DNA from: Chryseobacterium sp. 36-9 | GTDB taxonomy: Bacteria > Bacteroidota > Bacteroidia > Flavobacteriales > Weeksellaceae | NCBI GenBank assembly: GCA_001898785.1 | Contig: MKVE01000022.1 | Coordinates: forward strand, 1-64,000 | Direction: 5' to 3' | DNA length: 64,000 nt | Part shown: positions 17,307 through 25,099 of the stretch, in pieces | Layout: the number at the start of each line of letters is the position of its first letter | How positions within the stretch are numbered: position 1 is the stretch's first letter | The notes under the pieces: generated by a model | Told to the model about the DNA's origin: nothing | Databases searched by the model: none | What the model saw: only the letters and a program-made list of their open reading frames with translations | Position numbers and translations under genes: made by a program

Positions 17307-18269
17307 TTATTTATTACTTAATTCTATTGGGTTTGTATTTCCAAAACTCATCATATTACCATTTCCTGTAGAACTTCTTGGCATATTTCCCATTTGCATA
17401 TCGGGAGTTCGCATTTCTCCATTAGGCATTCCACCATTCATCTCCTGTCCGGGTTGGCCGCCGAATCTGCCGTTCATTTCATTTCTTTGATGCATTCCTC
17501 TTCCACCACCAGGATTGAAATTATCCAAATCAATTTCAGCATCTTTATTCTTTGCCATTTCCATTTTTACAGAAGCTTTATCACCTTGGAAATTAATTCT
17601 TGTCGATTTTCTCGCATCCGGTTTTATATCTTCAGTAAAAGAATTTGGAATTGATAATTTTTTGACGAAATTAAATTTGTAATCGCCTTTATCATCTTCC
17701 AATTTCAAAATAAGGCCTGGCAATCCTGATAATTTGTAAGGTCCGTCAGAGATTTTGATTTCCGGCCCAAACCAAGCTGTCCAGATTCTTCCTCCAAAAT
17801 TGATCGTTGCCTTCTGAACTTTGTAACCATTATAATCCGAGGTTTGCGGAGAAATATTCCAATTCAATTTCCTGTCTTCCTGATAATACACCTGCTTAGA
17901 ACCAATATTTTCAACAAAATTTATCGTTTTATCAGCGTAATCTTTTGTAATAAAGTATTCAAAAAAAGTCGGCTGAATTGATTTTCCATTTGCTAGTTTT
18001 GGAAATTCCGGTTTATCCTTTTTTGATTTTTTGATTTCCGGCTTTTCCTGCTGCCTCAAAACTGTTTTCAAAGAATCCCGCAACAATTTGCTTTCACTAA
18101 TGAATAATGATCGATTATTTCTCACATCAAGAAAAGTGGTTTCAACCTTCATATCGACAAGATTGATCGTATCCGGATTCACTTCCGTACGATAAACATA
18201 TCTTTCGGTCTGACTCATCATTTTTCCCAAAAAGGAAAACAGCATCATCAAAATAAAAATCTTCTTCAT
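17307..18269 (-). CDS. GLPGLI family secreted protein
   Basis: This 320-residue paralog has a signal peptide, then KLSGLPGLILKLEDDKGDYKF in the conserved core, with INFGGRIWTAWFGPEIKISDGPYKL before it. A K/E/P-rich insert (about residues 75-95) precedes the core. The tail (about 245-320) is rich in G, N and M, and the protein ends in TNPIELSNK, almost the same ending as its neighbour. The tandem pair probably arose by duplication. Function unknown. Confidence 0.85.
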   Translation of the reverse strand: MKKIFILMMLFSFLGKMMSQTERYVYRTEVNPDTINLVDMKVETTFLDVRNNRSLFISESKLLRDSLKTVLRQQEKPEIKKSKKDKPEFPKLANGKSIQPTFFEYFITKDYADKTINFVENIGSKQVYYQEDRKLNWNISPQTSDYNGYKVQKATINFGGRIWTAWFGPEIKISDGPYKLSGLPGLILKLEDDKGDYKFNFVKKLSIPNSFTEDIKPDARKSTRINFQGDKASVKMEMAKNKDAEIDLDNFNPGGGRGMHQRNEMNGRFGGQPGQEMNGGMPNGEMRTPDMQMGNMPRSSTGNGNMMSFGNTNPIELSNK

Positions 18270-18434
18270 AAACTAATGGTTTGATTAACAAATCTCAGCA
18301 AAGTTAATTATAAGAACAATCAGAATTAATAATTGTTTCTTTTTTGACAACGATTTAACATTAACAAACTGTAATTCATTATAAAACGAAATGATAAAGT
18401 CTATTTAAAAATCGTTAAAATAGATGCCGTCGAT

Positions 18435-18465
18435 TTGAGATTGCGGAAATTAGTTCGTACTTTTG
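18435..18465 (+). promoter_or_regulatory. Promoter of the suf operon
   Basis: A -33 TTG (18435-18437), a 20-nt spacer and a -7 TACTTTTG (18458-18465) match the Bacteroidota consensus TTG-N17-23-TAnnTTTG. The sufA start follows 28 nt later. The upstream 160 bp hold no gene and no obvious operator palindrome. Confidence 0.75.
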
Positions 18466-18493
18466 TAGACTAAAATCAGTCTAAATAAAAACA

Positions 18494-18823
18494 ATGATAC
18501 AAGTAAGCGATCAGGCAAAATCCAAAGCAGCTCAGTTGATGACTGAAGAAGGCTTCAATCCTGAGACTGACTATATAAGAGTGGGTGTAAAAAGCGGCGG
18601 TTGTTCCGGGCTGGAATACGTTCTGAAGTTTGATAATGTAAAAGGCGAAACCGACCAGATTTTTGAAGACAATGGTGTAAAGATCGTTGTTGACAAAAAG
18701 TCAATCCTTTATCTTGCAGGAACCACGCTGGAATATTCCGGAGGATTGAACGGGAAAGGTTTTGTTTTTAATAATCCAAATGCGGCAAGAACTTGCGGCT
18801 GTGGAGAATCTTTTAGTTTATAA
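18494..18823 (+). CDS. sufA: SufA/IscA-type Fe-S cluster carrier
   Basis: This 109-residue A-type carrier holds a Fe-S cluster and passes it to apo-proteins. The three conserved cysteines are present: C37 in SGGCSGLEY, and C101 and C103 in TCGCGESF at the C terminus. It is the first gene of the suf operon, directly behind a consensus promoter, and is followed by sufB after 3 nt. Confidence 0.93.
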   Translation: MIQVSDQAKSKAAQLMTEEGFNPETDYIRVGVKSGGCSGLEYVLKFDNVKGETDQIFEDNGVKIVVDKKSILYLAGTTLEYSGGLNGKGFVFNNPNAARTCGCGESFSL

Positions 18824-18826
18824 AAT

Positions 18827-20275
18827 ATGTCTAAATACACCGAAGACGACCTGAGAGTCGATCTCGAAAATCAAAAGTATGAATTCGGATTCGAAACGGA
18901 TATCGAATATGAAGATTTCCCGATAGGTCTGAATGAAGATATCATCCGTGCGATTTCTGCTAAAAAAGAAGAACCGGAATGGATGACCGACTGGCGTTTG
19001 GAATCTTTCCGAATCTGGCAAAAAATGGAAGAGCCGAATTGGGCCAACATCAAATATCAAAAACCTGATTTCCAAGCTATCCGATATTATGCTGCGCCAA
19101 AGGCAAAACCAGAATTGGCAAGTCTTGATGAAGTGGATCCGGAATTACTGAAAACTTTCGCAAAATTGGGAATCAATATCGAGGAACAAAAAAGATTAGC
19201 GAATGTTGCGGTTGATATTGTTGTAGATTCAGTGTCTGTAAAAACAACGTTTCAGGAAACTTTGAAGGAGAAAGGTATTATCTTTTGCTCTATTTCCGAA
19301 GCGATCAAAGAACATCCGGAATTGGTAAAACAATACATCGGGAAAGTCGTTCCAAGAGGCGATAATTTCTACGCCGCTTTGAACTCCGCAGTTTTCTCTG
19401 ACGGAAGTTTCTGCTACATTCCAAAAGGTGTAAGATGTCCAATGGAACTGTCAACTTATTTCCGTATCAATCAGTCTGGAACAGGACAATTCGAAAGAAC
19501 TTTGGTCATTGCTGACGAAGGAAGTTATGTTTCATATCTTGAAGGTTGTACAGCGCCATCGAGAGACGAGAATCAGCTACACGCTGCTGTTGTTGAATTG
19601 ATTGCTCTTGACAATGCTGAAATCAAATATTCTACCGTTCAAAACTGGTATCCCGGAGATGAAGAAGGAAAAGGTGGTGTTTTCAATTTTGTGACTAAAA
19701 GAGGACTTTGCGAAAGAAATGCAAAGATTTCCTGGACTCAGGTTGAAACAGGTTCTGCTGTAACCTGGAAATATCCGAGCTGTATTTTGAAAGGTGATAA
19801 TTCGGTTGGTGAATTTTATTCCATTGCGGTTACCAATATGCACCAATATGCAGATACAGGAACGAAGATGATTCATATTGGAAAGAATACTAAATCAACC
19901 ATTATTTCTAAAGGAATTTCTGCCGGAAAATCTAATAATTCTTATCGTGGATTGGTAAAAGTAATGCCGACCGCAAAAGGAGCGAGAAACTTTTCTCAAT
20001 GTGATTCTTTACTAATGGGTAACGAATGTGGTGCTCATACTTTCCCTTACATAGAAATCAAAGACCCGACTGCACAACTGGAACACGAGGCAACGACTTC
20101 GAAAATCGGAGAAGACCAGATTTTCTATTGCAACCAAAGGGGAATCGACACAGAAAGAGCAATTGCATTGATTGTGAATGGATTCAGTAAAGAAGTTTTG
20201 AATAAGCTTCCTATGGAATTTGCCATTGAAGCTCAGAAGTTGTTGGAGATTTCTCTGGAAGGTTCAGTTGGATAG
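18827..20275 (+). CDS. sufB: Fe-S cluster assembly scaffold protein SufB
   Basis: This 482-residue scaffold subunit of the SufBCD complex shows family blocks such as [61 protein letters not shown] and the C-terminal [19 protein letters not shown]. Nascent clusters form on SufB with SufD, driven by the SufC ATPase. Length is normal. A repeat-bordered GxxExxY gene now separates it from sufC. Confidence 0.95.
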   Translation: MSKYTEDDLRVDLENQKYEFGFETDIEYEDFPIGLNEDIIRAISAKKEEPEWMTDWRLESFRIWQKMEEPNWANIKYQKPDFQAIRYYAAPKAKPELASLDEVDPELLKTFAKLGINIEEQKRLANVAVDIVVDSVSVKTTFQETLKEKGIIFCSISEAIKEHPELVKQYIGKVVPRGDNFYAALNSAVFSDGSFCYIPKGVRCPMELSTYFRINQSGTGQFERTLVIADEGSYVSYLEGCTAPSRDENQLHAAVVELIALDNAEIKYSTVQNWYPGDEEGKGGVFNFVTKRGLCERNAKISWTQVETGSAVTWKYPSCILKGDNSVGEFYSIAVTNMHQYADTGTKMIHIGKNTKSTIISKGISAGKSNNSYRGLVKVMPTAKGARNFSQCDSLLMGNECGAHTFPYIEIKDPTAQLEHEATTSKIGEDQIFYCNQRGIDTERAIALIVNGFSKEVLNKLPMEFAIEAQKLLEISLEGSVG

Positions 20276-20396
20276 ATTTTTATCGCAAGGTTAAACAAAG
20301 ATTTTCTTTGATTGTTTGAAAAAATTTTAAAGAAATACAAAGCCGCTAAAGCTTAGGAAAGTAATACAAGTTTTAAATTTCTACAATTAACTTGTT

Positions 20397-20404
20397 TATC
20401 TTTG
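20397..20404 (+). promoter_or_regulatory. Bacteroidota -7 box inside the cassette
   Basis: TATCTTTG fits TAnnTTTG and lies just before ATG 20411. It would give the GxxExxY gene its own, nearly leaderless transcript, and could also feed sufC and sufD. No good -33 TTG is seen. Confidence 0.45.
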
Positions 20405-20410
20405 CGAAAA

Positions 20411-20812
20411 ATGACACAAATGACAGAGAATGAAATTTCAAAGATTGTCTTTGAAAGTGGGTTAAAGATTCATAGAAAATTGGGTATAGGCTTATATGAA
20501 AGTATTTACGAAGAATGTCTTTTCTATGAATTGAAAAAAGCAGAAGTAAAAGTCGAAAGACAAAAACCTCTGAATATCCAATATGAAGAATTGTTGCTGG
20601 AAAATGCTTTTAGAATGGATTTATTAATTGAAAACAAGGTTGTTTTAGAAATTAAATCTGTTGAAAGTTTAAATAATTTTCACGCATCACAATTAAAAAA
20701 TTATTTAAGACTAGGAAATTATAAGTTAGGAATGCTTATTAATTTTAATTCTCAACTATTTAAAAATGGTGTAATGAGAATTGCAAATGGTCTTGATTAT
20801 AATACAAAATAA
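20411..20812 (+). CDS. GxxExxY protein (PD-(D/E)XK nuclease-like fold)
   Basis: This 133-residue protein carries the defining GLYESIY at residues 27-33. It also has a PD-(D/E)XK-like pattern: D70 in RMDLLI, E80-x-K82 in VLEIKS and QLKNY (94-98), which is the QxxxY motif seen in RecB-type nucleases. Family members are abundant in Bacteroidota and Planctomycetes; none has a settled function, and nuclease activity is only inferred from the fold. ATG 20411 is chosen because the earlier TTG overlaps the -7 box; ATG 20420 is also possible. It is embedded between sufB and sufC within inverted repeats. Confidence 0.85.
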   Translation: MTQMTENEISKIVFESGLKIHRKLGIGLYESIYEECLFYELKKAEVKVERQKPLNIQYEELLLENAFRMDLLIENKVVLEIKSVESLNNFHASQLKNYLRLGNYKLGMLINFNSQLFKNGVMRIANGLDYNTK

Positions 20813-20916
20813 GAAACAATAGTATTTCATTGATAAGCGTTAGCGCCTTTGTTTCACTTAAAAAAGCAAAGGAAGATAAAAAAATCTTTGTCTAGCCTTG
20901 CGATAAATTTAAAAGT

Positions 20917-21663
20917 ATGTTAGAGATAAAAAACTTACACGCCAAAATTGAAGACGGCGACAAAGAAATTTTAAAAGGAATCAATCTTGAAATAAAACCG
21001 GGCGAAGTTCACGCGATTATGGGACCGAACGGAGCTGGAAAATCGACTCTTTCTTCTGTGATTGCAGGAAAAGAAGATTATGAAGTAACGGATGGCGAAA
21101 TTCTTTTCGAAGGAGAAGAAATCGGCGAAGATGCACCCGAGGAAAGAGCACACAAAGGAATTTTCCTTTCTTTTCAGTATCCTGTGGAAATACCTGGCGT
21201 TACTGTTACCAATTTTATCAAAGCCGCTCTTAATGAAACCAGAAAAGCCAACGGATTGGAAGAAATGGGCGCTAAAGAAATGTTGGGATTAATTCGTGAA
21301 AACTCTGAAAAATTAGGAATCAGAAAAGATTTCCTTTCTCGTTCTTTGAACGAAGGTTTCTCCGGAGGTGAAAAGAAAAGAAACGAGATTTTCCAAATGA
21401 TGATGCTGAACCCGAAACTGGCAATTCTTGACGAAACCGATTCCGGATTGGATATCGATGCTTTAAGAATCGTCGCTGATGGTGTGAACCAATTCAAAAA
21501 TGAGGGCAACGCTGTTTTATTAATCACGCATTATCAAAGACTTTTAAATTATATTCAGCCAGATTTCGTTCACGTTTTGGCAGATGGAAAAATCATAAAA
21601 ACAGGAGATAAATCTTTAGCACTTGAATTGGAAGAAAAAGGTTACGATTGGCTTTTGAACTAA
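20917..21663 (+). CDS. sufC: Fe-S cluster assembly ATPase SufC
   Basis: This 248-residue ABC-type ATPase powers the SufBCD scaffold in the cytosol. Walker A is GPNGAGKST (near residue 36), the signature is [10 protein letters not shown], and Walker B with the SufC-specific follow-up is [16 protein letters not shown]. Its start lies 9 nt after the right end of the GxxExxY cassette. A palindromic repeat separates it from sufD. Confidence 0.96.
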   Translation: MLEIKNLHAKIEDGDKEILKGINLEIKPGEVHAIMGPNGAGKSTLSSVIAGKEDYEVTDGEILFEGEEIGEDAPEERAHKGIFLSFQYPVEIPGVTVTNFIKAALNETRKANGLEEMGAKEMLGLIRENSEKLGIRKDFLSRSLNEGFSGGEKKRNEIFQMMMLNPKLAILDETDSGLDIDALRIVADGVNQFKNEGNAVLLITHYQRLLNYIQPDFVHVLADGKIIKTGDKSLALELEEKGYDWLLN

Positions 21664-21682
21664 TTTGAATATTAAATATAAT

Positions 21683-21745
21683 TGTCATTTTGATTGCAGT
21701 GCAACGGAATGAAGAATCTAGATTCCTCGTTCTTCAGAATGACAA
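21683..21745. repeat. Palindromic interspersed repeat between sufC and sufD
   Basis: The outer arms TTGTCATTTTGA (21683-21694) and TCAGAATGACAA (21734-21745) pair with one G-T wobble. The centre holds the perfect palindrome GAATCTAGATTC (21714-21725) with GGAATGAA and CTCGTTC shoulders. This is the shape of small REP/MITE-like repeats found dispersed in many Bacteroidota. It opens the reading frame upstream of sufD and would mislead start calling. Confidence 0.65.
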
Positions 21746-21780
21746 AAACCACTCAACCGATGCAAAATCAAACCATTACA

Positions 21781-23088
21781 ATGGCTTTATTTGAACAAAC
21801 AATAAATCAACATTCAGATTTTTTGGAATCGCTTCGTCATACTTTTTTGAATGAAGAAAGAAAAAACGCTCTTCAGAAATTTGAAGCAAAAGGTTTTCCG
21901 ACCAAAAAAGATGAAGAATACAAATACACGAATCTGAAGGAAATCACGGAGAAAGATTACAATTTTTTCCCTTCAGAAGCGCATCACATTACCAAAGAGC
22001 AATTGGACGAATTGCATCTTGGAGAGGAACATTTTGACTGGATTGTCTTCATCAACGGAAAACTTCACAAAGAATATTCTAATATTTCTATTGAAAATGC
22101 AGAATTCCTGACGCTGAATGAAGCTCTTAATGACTCAGCAAAAAGAGAAACGTTCAACCAATATTTCAATACGATTGCGAGCAAAGAATTAGCGTTTACC
22201 AACCTGAATCTAGCTTATTTCAACGAAGGGTTTTTCTTGAAAGTACCTAAAAACATTGTTATCGAAAAACCGATTCACGTTTTTTATATCTCTGACAGTC
22301 AGGAAGAAAATACTTTCTATAACACAAGAAATCTTCTGATTGTAGAAGCTGGTGCAAAAGTAGAAGTGATTGAAAGCCATCACAATTTTGACGATTCTTT
22401 CGTTTTCACTAATTCTGTGACGGAGATTTTCACTTACCAAAATGCAAAAGCAGACTGGCACAAATTACAGAATGACAGTGATACATCTTACCTTGTAGAT
22501 CACACATTTGCGAAGCAGGAAAGAGACAGCTTAACGACTGTGAACACCTTCTCTTTCGGAGGAAAATTAGTTCGTAACAATCTGGATTTCATCCACAACG
22601 GAGAAAATATCAATTCGTTTATGAACGGCATCACGATTATCGGGAAAGACCAATTGGTAGACCACCACACCGCTGTTCATCACAATACGCCAAACTGCGA
22701 ATCTTACCAGAATTACAAAGGGATTTTCAAGGACAAATCGCACGGTGTTTTCAATGGAAAAGTGTTTGTGAATAAGATTGCTCAGAAAACCAACGCTTAT
22801 CAGCAGAACAACAACATTTTGCTGGACGAAGGCGCAACGATTGATACAAAACCTCAGCTAGAGATTTTCGCAGATGATGTCAAATGTTCACACGGCTGTA
22901 CCGTTGGTCAGTTGAACGAAGATGCGATGTTCTACCTTAGAGCTCGTGGAATTTCCAAGAAAGAAGCAAGAGCATTATTGCTTTATGCTTTCGCCAACGA
23001 TGCGATGCAGAATATTGACATTGAGCCACTCAAAGTAAAAGTTTCCAAACTTCTGGCAGAAAAACTGGAAGTACAAATGGAATTCTAA
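21781..23088 (+). CDS. sufD: Fe-S cluster assembly protein SufD
   Basis: This 435-residue SufB paralog completes the SufBC2D scaffold. Conserved parts include KDEEYKYTNLKEI near the start, LVDHHTAVHHNTPNCESYQNYKGIF, GKVFVNKIAQKTNAYQQN, and CSHGCTVGQLNEDAMFYLRARGISKKEARALLLYAFA near the end. ATG 21781 is chosen because the frame upstream consists of the palindromic repeat. sufS and sufE, which often follow in Flavobacteriia, are not in this window. Confidence 0.95.
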   Translation: MALFEQTINQHSDFLESLRHTFLNEERKNALQKFEAKGFPTKKDEEYKYTNLKEITEKDYNFFPSEAHHITKEQLDELHLGEEHFDWIVFINGKLHKEYSNISIENAEFLTLNEALNDSAKRETFNQYFNTIASKELAFTNLNLAYFNEGFFLKVPKNIVIEKPIHVFYISDSQEENTFYNTRNLLIVEAGAKVEVIESHHNFDDSFVFTNSVTEIFTYQNAKADWHKLQNDSDTSYLVDHTFAKQERDSLTTVNTFSFGGKLVRNNLDFIHNGENINSFMNGITIIGKDQLVDHHTAVHHNTPNCESYQNYKGIFKDKSHGVFNGKVFVNKIAQKTNAYQQNNNILLDEGATIDTKPQLEIFADDVKCSHGCTVGQLNEDAMFYLRARGISKKEARALLLYAFANDAMQNIDIEPLKVKVSKLLAEKLEVQMEF

Positions 23089-23095
23089 ATAAAGT

Positions 23096-23125
23096 AAATC
23101 GCATCTCAATCAGGTGCGATTTTTT
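23096..23125 (+). terminator. Intrinsic terminator after sufD
   Basis: AAATCGCA (23096-23103) pairs with TGCGATTT (23115-23122) and is followed by a T run. It closes the suf operon. Confidence 0.75.
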
Positions 23126-23126
23126 A

Positions 23127-23226
23127 TGGGCGGACATTTCGCGCTATCCACTCCTACTCCTCACTCGGCGTCTCCACTGCGTTCCGCCGCCTCGCTGCGG
23201 GGTAACCGTTACTATCGCGGCCGCAG
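23127..23226. repeat. GC-rich non-coding island
   Basis: By hand count 65 of these 100 bases are G or C, against roughly a third in the surroundings. It contains CGCCGCCTCGCTGCGG and GCGGCCGC and no sustained reading frame with family features. Such GC-rich blocks recur as dispersed repeats in flavobacterial genomes; a second copy is not present in this window. The rest of the 259-bp gap before the toxin-antitoxin genes is AT-rich leader. Confidence 0.5.
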
Positions 23227-23317
23227 ATTCAACTTCTTTTGAAATATTTGTCCAAAAACAACAAATTTACTGATATTTAAGACCGCTACTTATCACGAAA
23301 CAAATCAGGAATTTTAT

Positions 23318-23325
23318 TAACTTTG
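23318..23325 (+). promoter_or_regulatory. Bacteroidota -7 box before the toxin-antitoxin operon
   Basis: TAACTTTG fits TAnnTTTG and lies 22 nt before the antitoxin ATG. No well-placed -33 TTG is seen. Confidence 0.5.
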
Positions 23326-23347
23326 AAACTATCAAATCCAAAACAAA

Positions 23348-23584
23348 ATGGACGCAAGTGTAAAACTCAGAAAAAAAATACACGATTTCATAGACGAAGC
23401 CGATGATAGAATGTTACAGATTTTTAATGCAATTATTTCCAAGGAAAACTCTGAAGAAAAAGGTCTTACAAAAGAACATCAAGAAATATTAGATAAGCGT
23501 TTGCAAGAACATCTATCCAGTCCGGAATCAGGAAAACCTTGGACTGATTTTGTCAATGAGCTTAAAAAAGAATATGGTTTATAA
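23348..23584 (+). CDS. Antitoxin of a ParE-type toxin-antitoxin pair
   Basis: This 78-residue protein resembles the addiction-module antitoxins of the PF09720-like group. It has a helical N-terminal half and the C-terminal pattern LDKRLQEHLSSPESGKPWTDF, where the SP..GxxW segment is typical. It would bind and neutralise the toxin encoded next and repress their shared promoter. The last 11 nt overlap the toxin gene. Confidence 0.78.
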   Translation: MDASVKLRKKIHDFIDEADDRMLQIFNAIISKENSEEKGLTKEHQEILDKRLQEHLSSPESGKPWTDFVNELKKEYGL

Positions 23585-23873
23585 GCTGATAATCAAACCA
23601 AAATCGCAACAAGACATTAGAGAAGCGATGGAATGGTATAAAAATCAAAACATTAGCCTTCCTGAAAAATTTCTAGAAAAAATTGATGAGTCATTACTTA
23701 AGATTCAGAAAAGTCCACAGCATTATCAGAAACGATATAAAGAAATAAGGATTATCTTTACGAAAAAATTCCCATACGGGATTTATTATACTGTTGAAGA
23801 TAACACGGTTTATGTTCACGCAGTCCTACATACGAAACAAAATTCTGATATTGTTGAAAATCGTATCAAATAA
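23574..23873 (+). CDS. RelE/ParE family toxin
   Basis: This 99-residue protein from ATG 23574 shows the ParE/RelE superfamily layout: KLIIKPKSQQDIREAMEWY, a central helix ending in SPQHYQKRYKEIRII, then TKKFPYGIYYTVEDNTVYVHAVLHTKQNS. ParE members poison gyrase and RelE members cut mRNA; the FPYxIYY form is closer to ParE. The start overlaps the antitoxin stop, which supports coupled translation. The open frame reaches 8 codons further upstream, but that would lie inside the antitoxin. Confidence 0.85.
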   Translation: MVYKLIIKPKSQQDIREAMEWYKNQNISLPEKFLEKIDESLLKIQKSPQHYQKRYKEIRIIFTKKFPYGIYYTVEDNTVYVHAVLHTKQNSDIVENRIK

Positions 23874-23882
23874 AAAACACAA

Positions 23883-24410
23883 ATGAACTACGAACAATTA
23901 CACTTCAACCTAAAAGCTTACAAAGAAACCGGCGAAATACTGGAGGCTGCAAGATTCCTCATCCACGAATTCGAATTGCATGATGATAATTTTTTAGGAT
24001 TTGGTTTTAGGGAAGAATTAGAAAAGCATTCGATATTATTGACTGCTAATGGGGAAATCGGGGATATGCAGGAAGTGATGATTCCAAAAAACTTATTCGA
24101 TTTTGATTTGACATTAGTTCTCAATCTTCTGGCTCACGAGATGCTGCACGTTCGTCAAAAATCACCAAAAATGATGATTACGGACAAGAACGAACGCGAA
24201 TGGCAGGCTTACTACGAAATGTTATTTCACACCAATTTTCCGCAGATTCCGGAGCTTTCCGATTATTACAAAAACTTCTTTGGCGAAAAAGCTTTGATCT
24301 ATTATGGAAGAATGGGCGAAGGAAGTGAACTTCAATCAAAATATTTGGAGCAAAAACTTGAAGTTGAAAAGCTTTTGCAAGACATTAAAAATAAAACCAA
24401 TCAACGATGA
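23883..24410 (+). CDS. Putative zinc-metallopeptidase-like protein with HExxH motif
   Basis: I do not recognise a named family for this 175-residue protein. It holds LLAHEMLHVRQ, an HExxH zinc-binding motif at residues 85-89, and a downstream acidic segment NEREWQAYYEM (103-113) whose E106 or E112 could be the third ligand, as in gluzincins. There is no signal peptide and no membrane segment, so it is probably cytosolic. The final ATGA overlaps the start of the CsaA-like gene by 4 nt, indicating co-translation. Confidence 0.6.
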   Translation: MNYEQLHFNLKAYKETGEILEAARFLIHEFELHDDNFLGFGFREELEKHSILLTANGEIGDMQEVMIPKNLFDFDLTLVLNLLAHEMLHVRQKSPKMMITDKNEREWQAYYEMLFHTNFPQIPELSDYYKNFFGEKALIYYGRMGEGSELQSKYLEQKLEVEKLLQDIKNKTNQR

Positions 24411-24751
24411 CAAAACCTGAAATATCCTGGAGTGATTTTGAGAAAATCGACATCAGAGTCGGAACCATTATTTCTGTGAATGATTTTGAAAAAGCCAGAA
24501 ATCCTTCTTATAAACTGGAAATCGATTTTGGAGATTTAGGAATCAAAAAATCTTCTGCACAAATCACTGCTTTATATCAAAAAGATGATCTGATTGGAAA
24601 ACAAATTCTCGCCGTGGTTAATTTCCCAAAGAAACAAATCGCCAACTTTTTTAGCGAATGTCTTGTTCTGGGAGTTTATGGCGACAATAAAAGTGAAGTG
24701 ACTTTGTTGAGTCCAAGTTTACCCGTGAAAAATGGGCTGGAAGTTGGATAA
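24407..24751 (+). CDS. CsaA-like tRNA-binding domain protein
   Basis: This 114-residue OB-fold protein belongs to the CsaA/Trbp111 group, which binds the outer corner of tRNA and has been described as a secretion-related chaperone in Bacillus. Characteristic pieces are FEKIDIRVGTIISV near the start, the ITALYQKDDLIGKQILAVVNFPKKQI core and SECLVLGVYG. It overlaps the upstream HExxH gene by 4 nt. Its stop is 3 nt from the stop of the convergent DUF1801 gene, with no terminator between. Confidence 0.88.
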   Translation: MTKPEISWSDFEKIDIRVGTIISVNDFEKARNPSYKLEIDFGDLGIKKSSAQITALYQKDDLIGKQILAVVNFPKKQIANFFSECLVLGVYGDNKSEVTLLSPSLPVKNGLEVG

Positions 24752-24754
24752 AAT

Positions 24755-25099
24755 TTATTTGATATAAGTTTTTACCTCATCAAGAATACTGAAAATCAAT
24801 TCCATTGGTAAATCATCATCCATATTAAGAAGCAAGATTTTAAACTTTTTTCTGCCTTCGGATAAAAGCTCGGGATAATCTAATCTATCACCGTGATAAA
24901 AACTTAAGTAATGTTTCTGATGCTGTTTGCTGTAATAGAAATAGCAGAGCATTTTCTTTTTATATTTCAAAAAAGGAAGTCCAAAACTGAAAGTCTCGGT
25001 AATCAGTTCATCTGAATTGAGAATTTTTTCCCAGATAAACAAAAGCGTACTTCTCGCAGGTTCATCAATCCAGTAAAAATATTCCTGAATGGGATTCAT
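24755..25099 (-). CDS. DUF1801 domain-containing protein
   Basis: This 114-residue protein has the YdhG/DUF1801-like pattern: YFYWIDEPARSTLLFIWEKI, then TETFSFGLPFLKYKKKMLCYFYY and YHGDRL. The family is related to the frataxin-like fold and has no firm function. Its ATG overlaps the ABC transporter stop codon by one base (TAATG), so the two are translated together. Confidence 0.75.
   Translation of the reverse strand: MNPIQEYFYWIDEPARSTLLFIWEKILNSDELITETFSFGLPFLKYKKKMLCYFYYSKQHQKHYLSFYHGDRLDYPELLSEGRKKFKILLLNMDDDLPMELIFSILDEVKTYIK

Larger units (their letters stand above)
20279..20907. mobile_element. Inverted-repeat-bordered GxxExxY cassette within the suf operon
   Basis: Outer terminal repeats TTTATCGCAAGG-TTAAA-CAAAGATTTT (20279-20305) and its reverse complement (20881-20907) agree at 25 of 27 positions. 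Inner repeats ACAAAGCCGCTAAAGCTTA (20337-20355) and its inverted partner (20834-20852) agree at 17 of 19. Spacing between outer and inner blocks is 31 and 28 nt, so the two ends mirror each other. The 629-bp unit holds only a promoter word and one gene. No transposase is encoded and no clear target duplication was found. Confidence 0.65.

Noticed and set aside
18270-18434. Possible riboswitch or Fe-S regulator (IscR-type) site upstream of sufA
   Set aside because: No recognisable aptamer structure or convincing operator palindrome was found by eye.
20279-20907. Autonomous insertion sequence
   Set aside because: The only gene is a GxxExxY protein; no DDE, HUH or serine recombinase motif is encoded, and no target duplication was identified.
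21694-21780. N-terminal extension of sufD by 29 residues
   Set aside because: The extension is translated from the palindromic repeat and has no SufD homology; ATG 21781 starts the conserved part.
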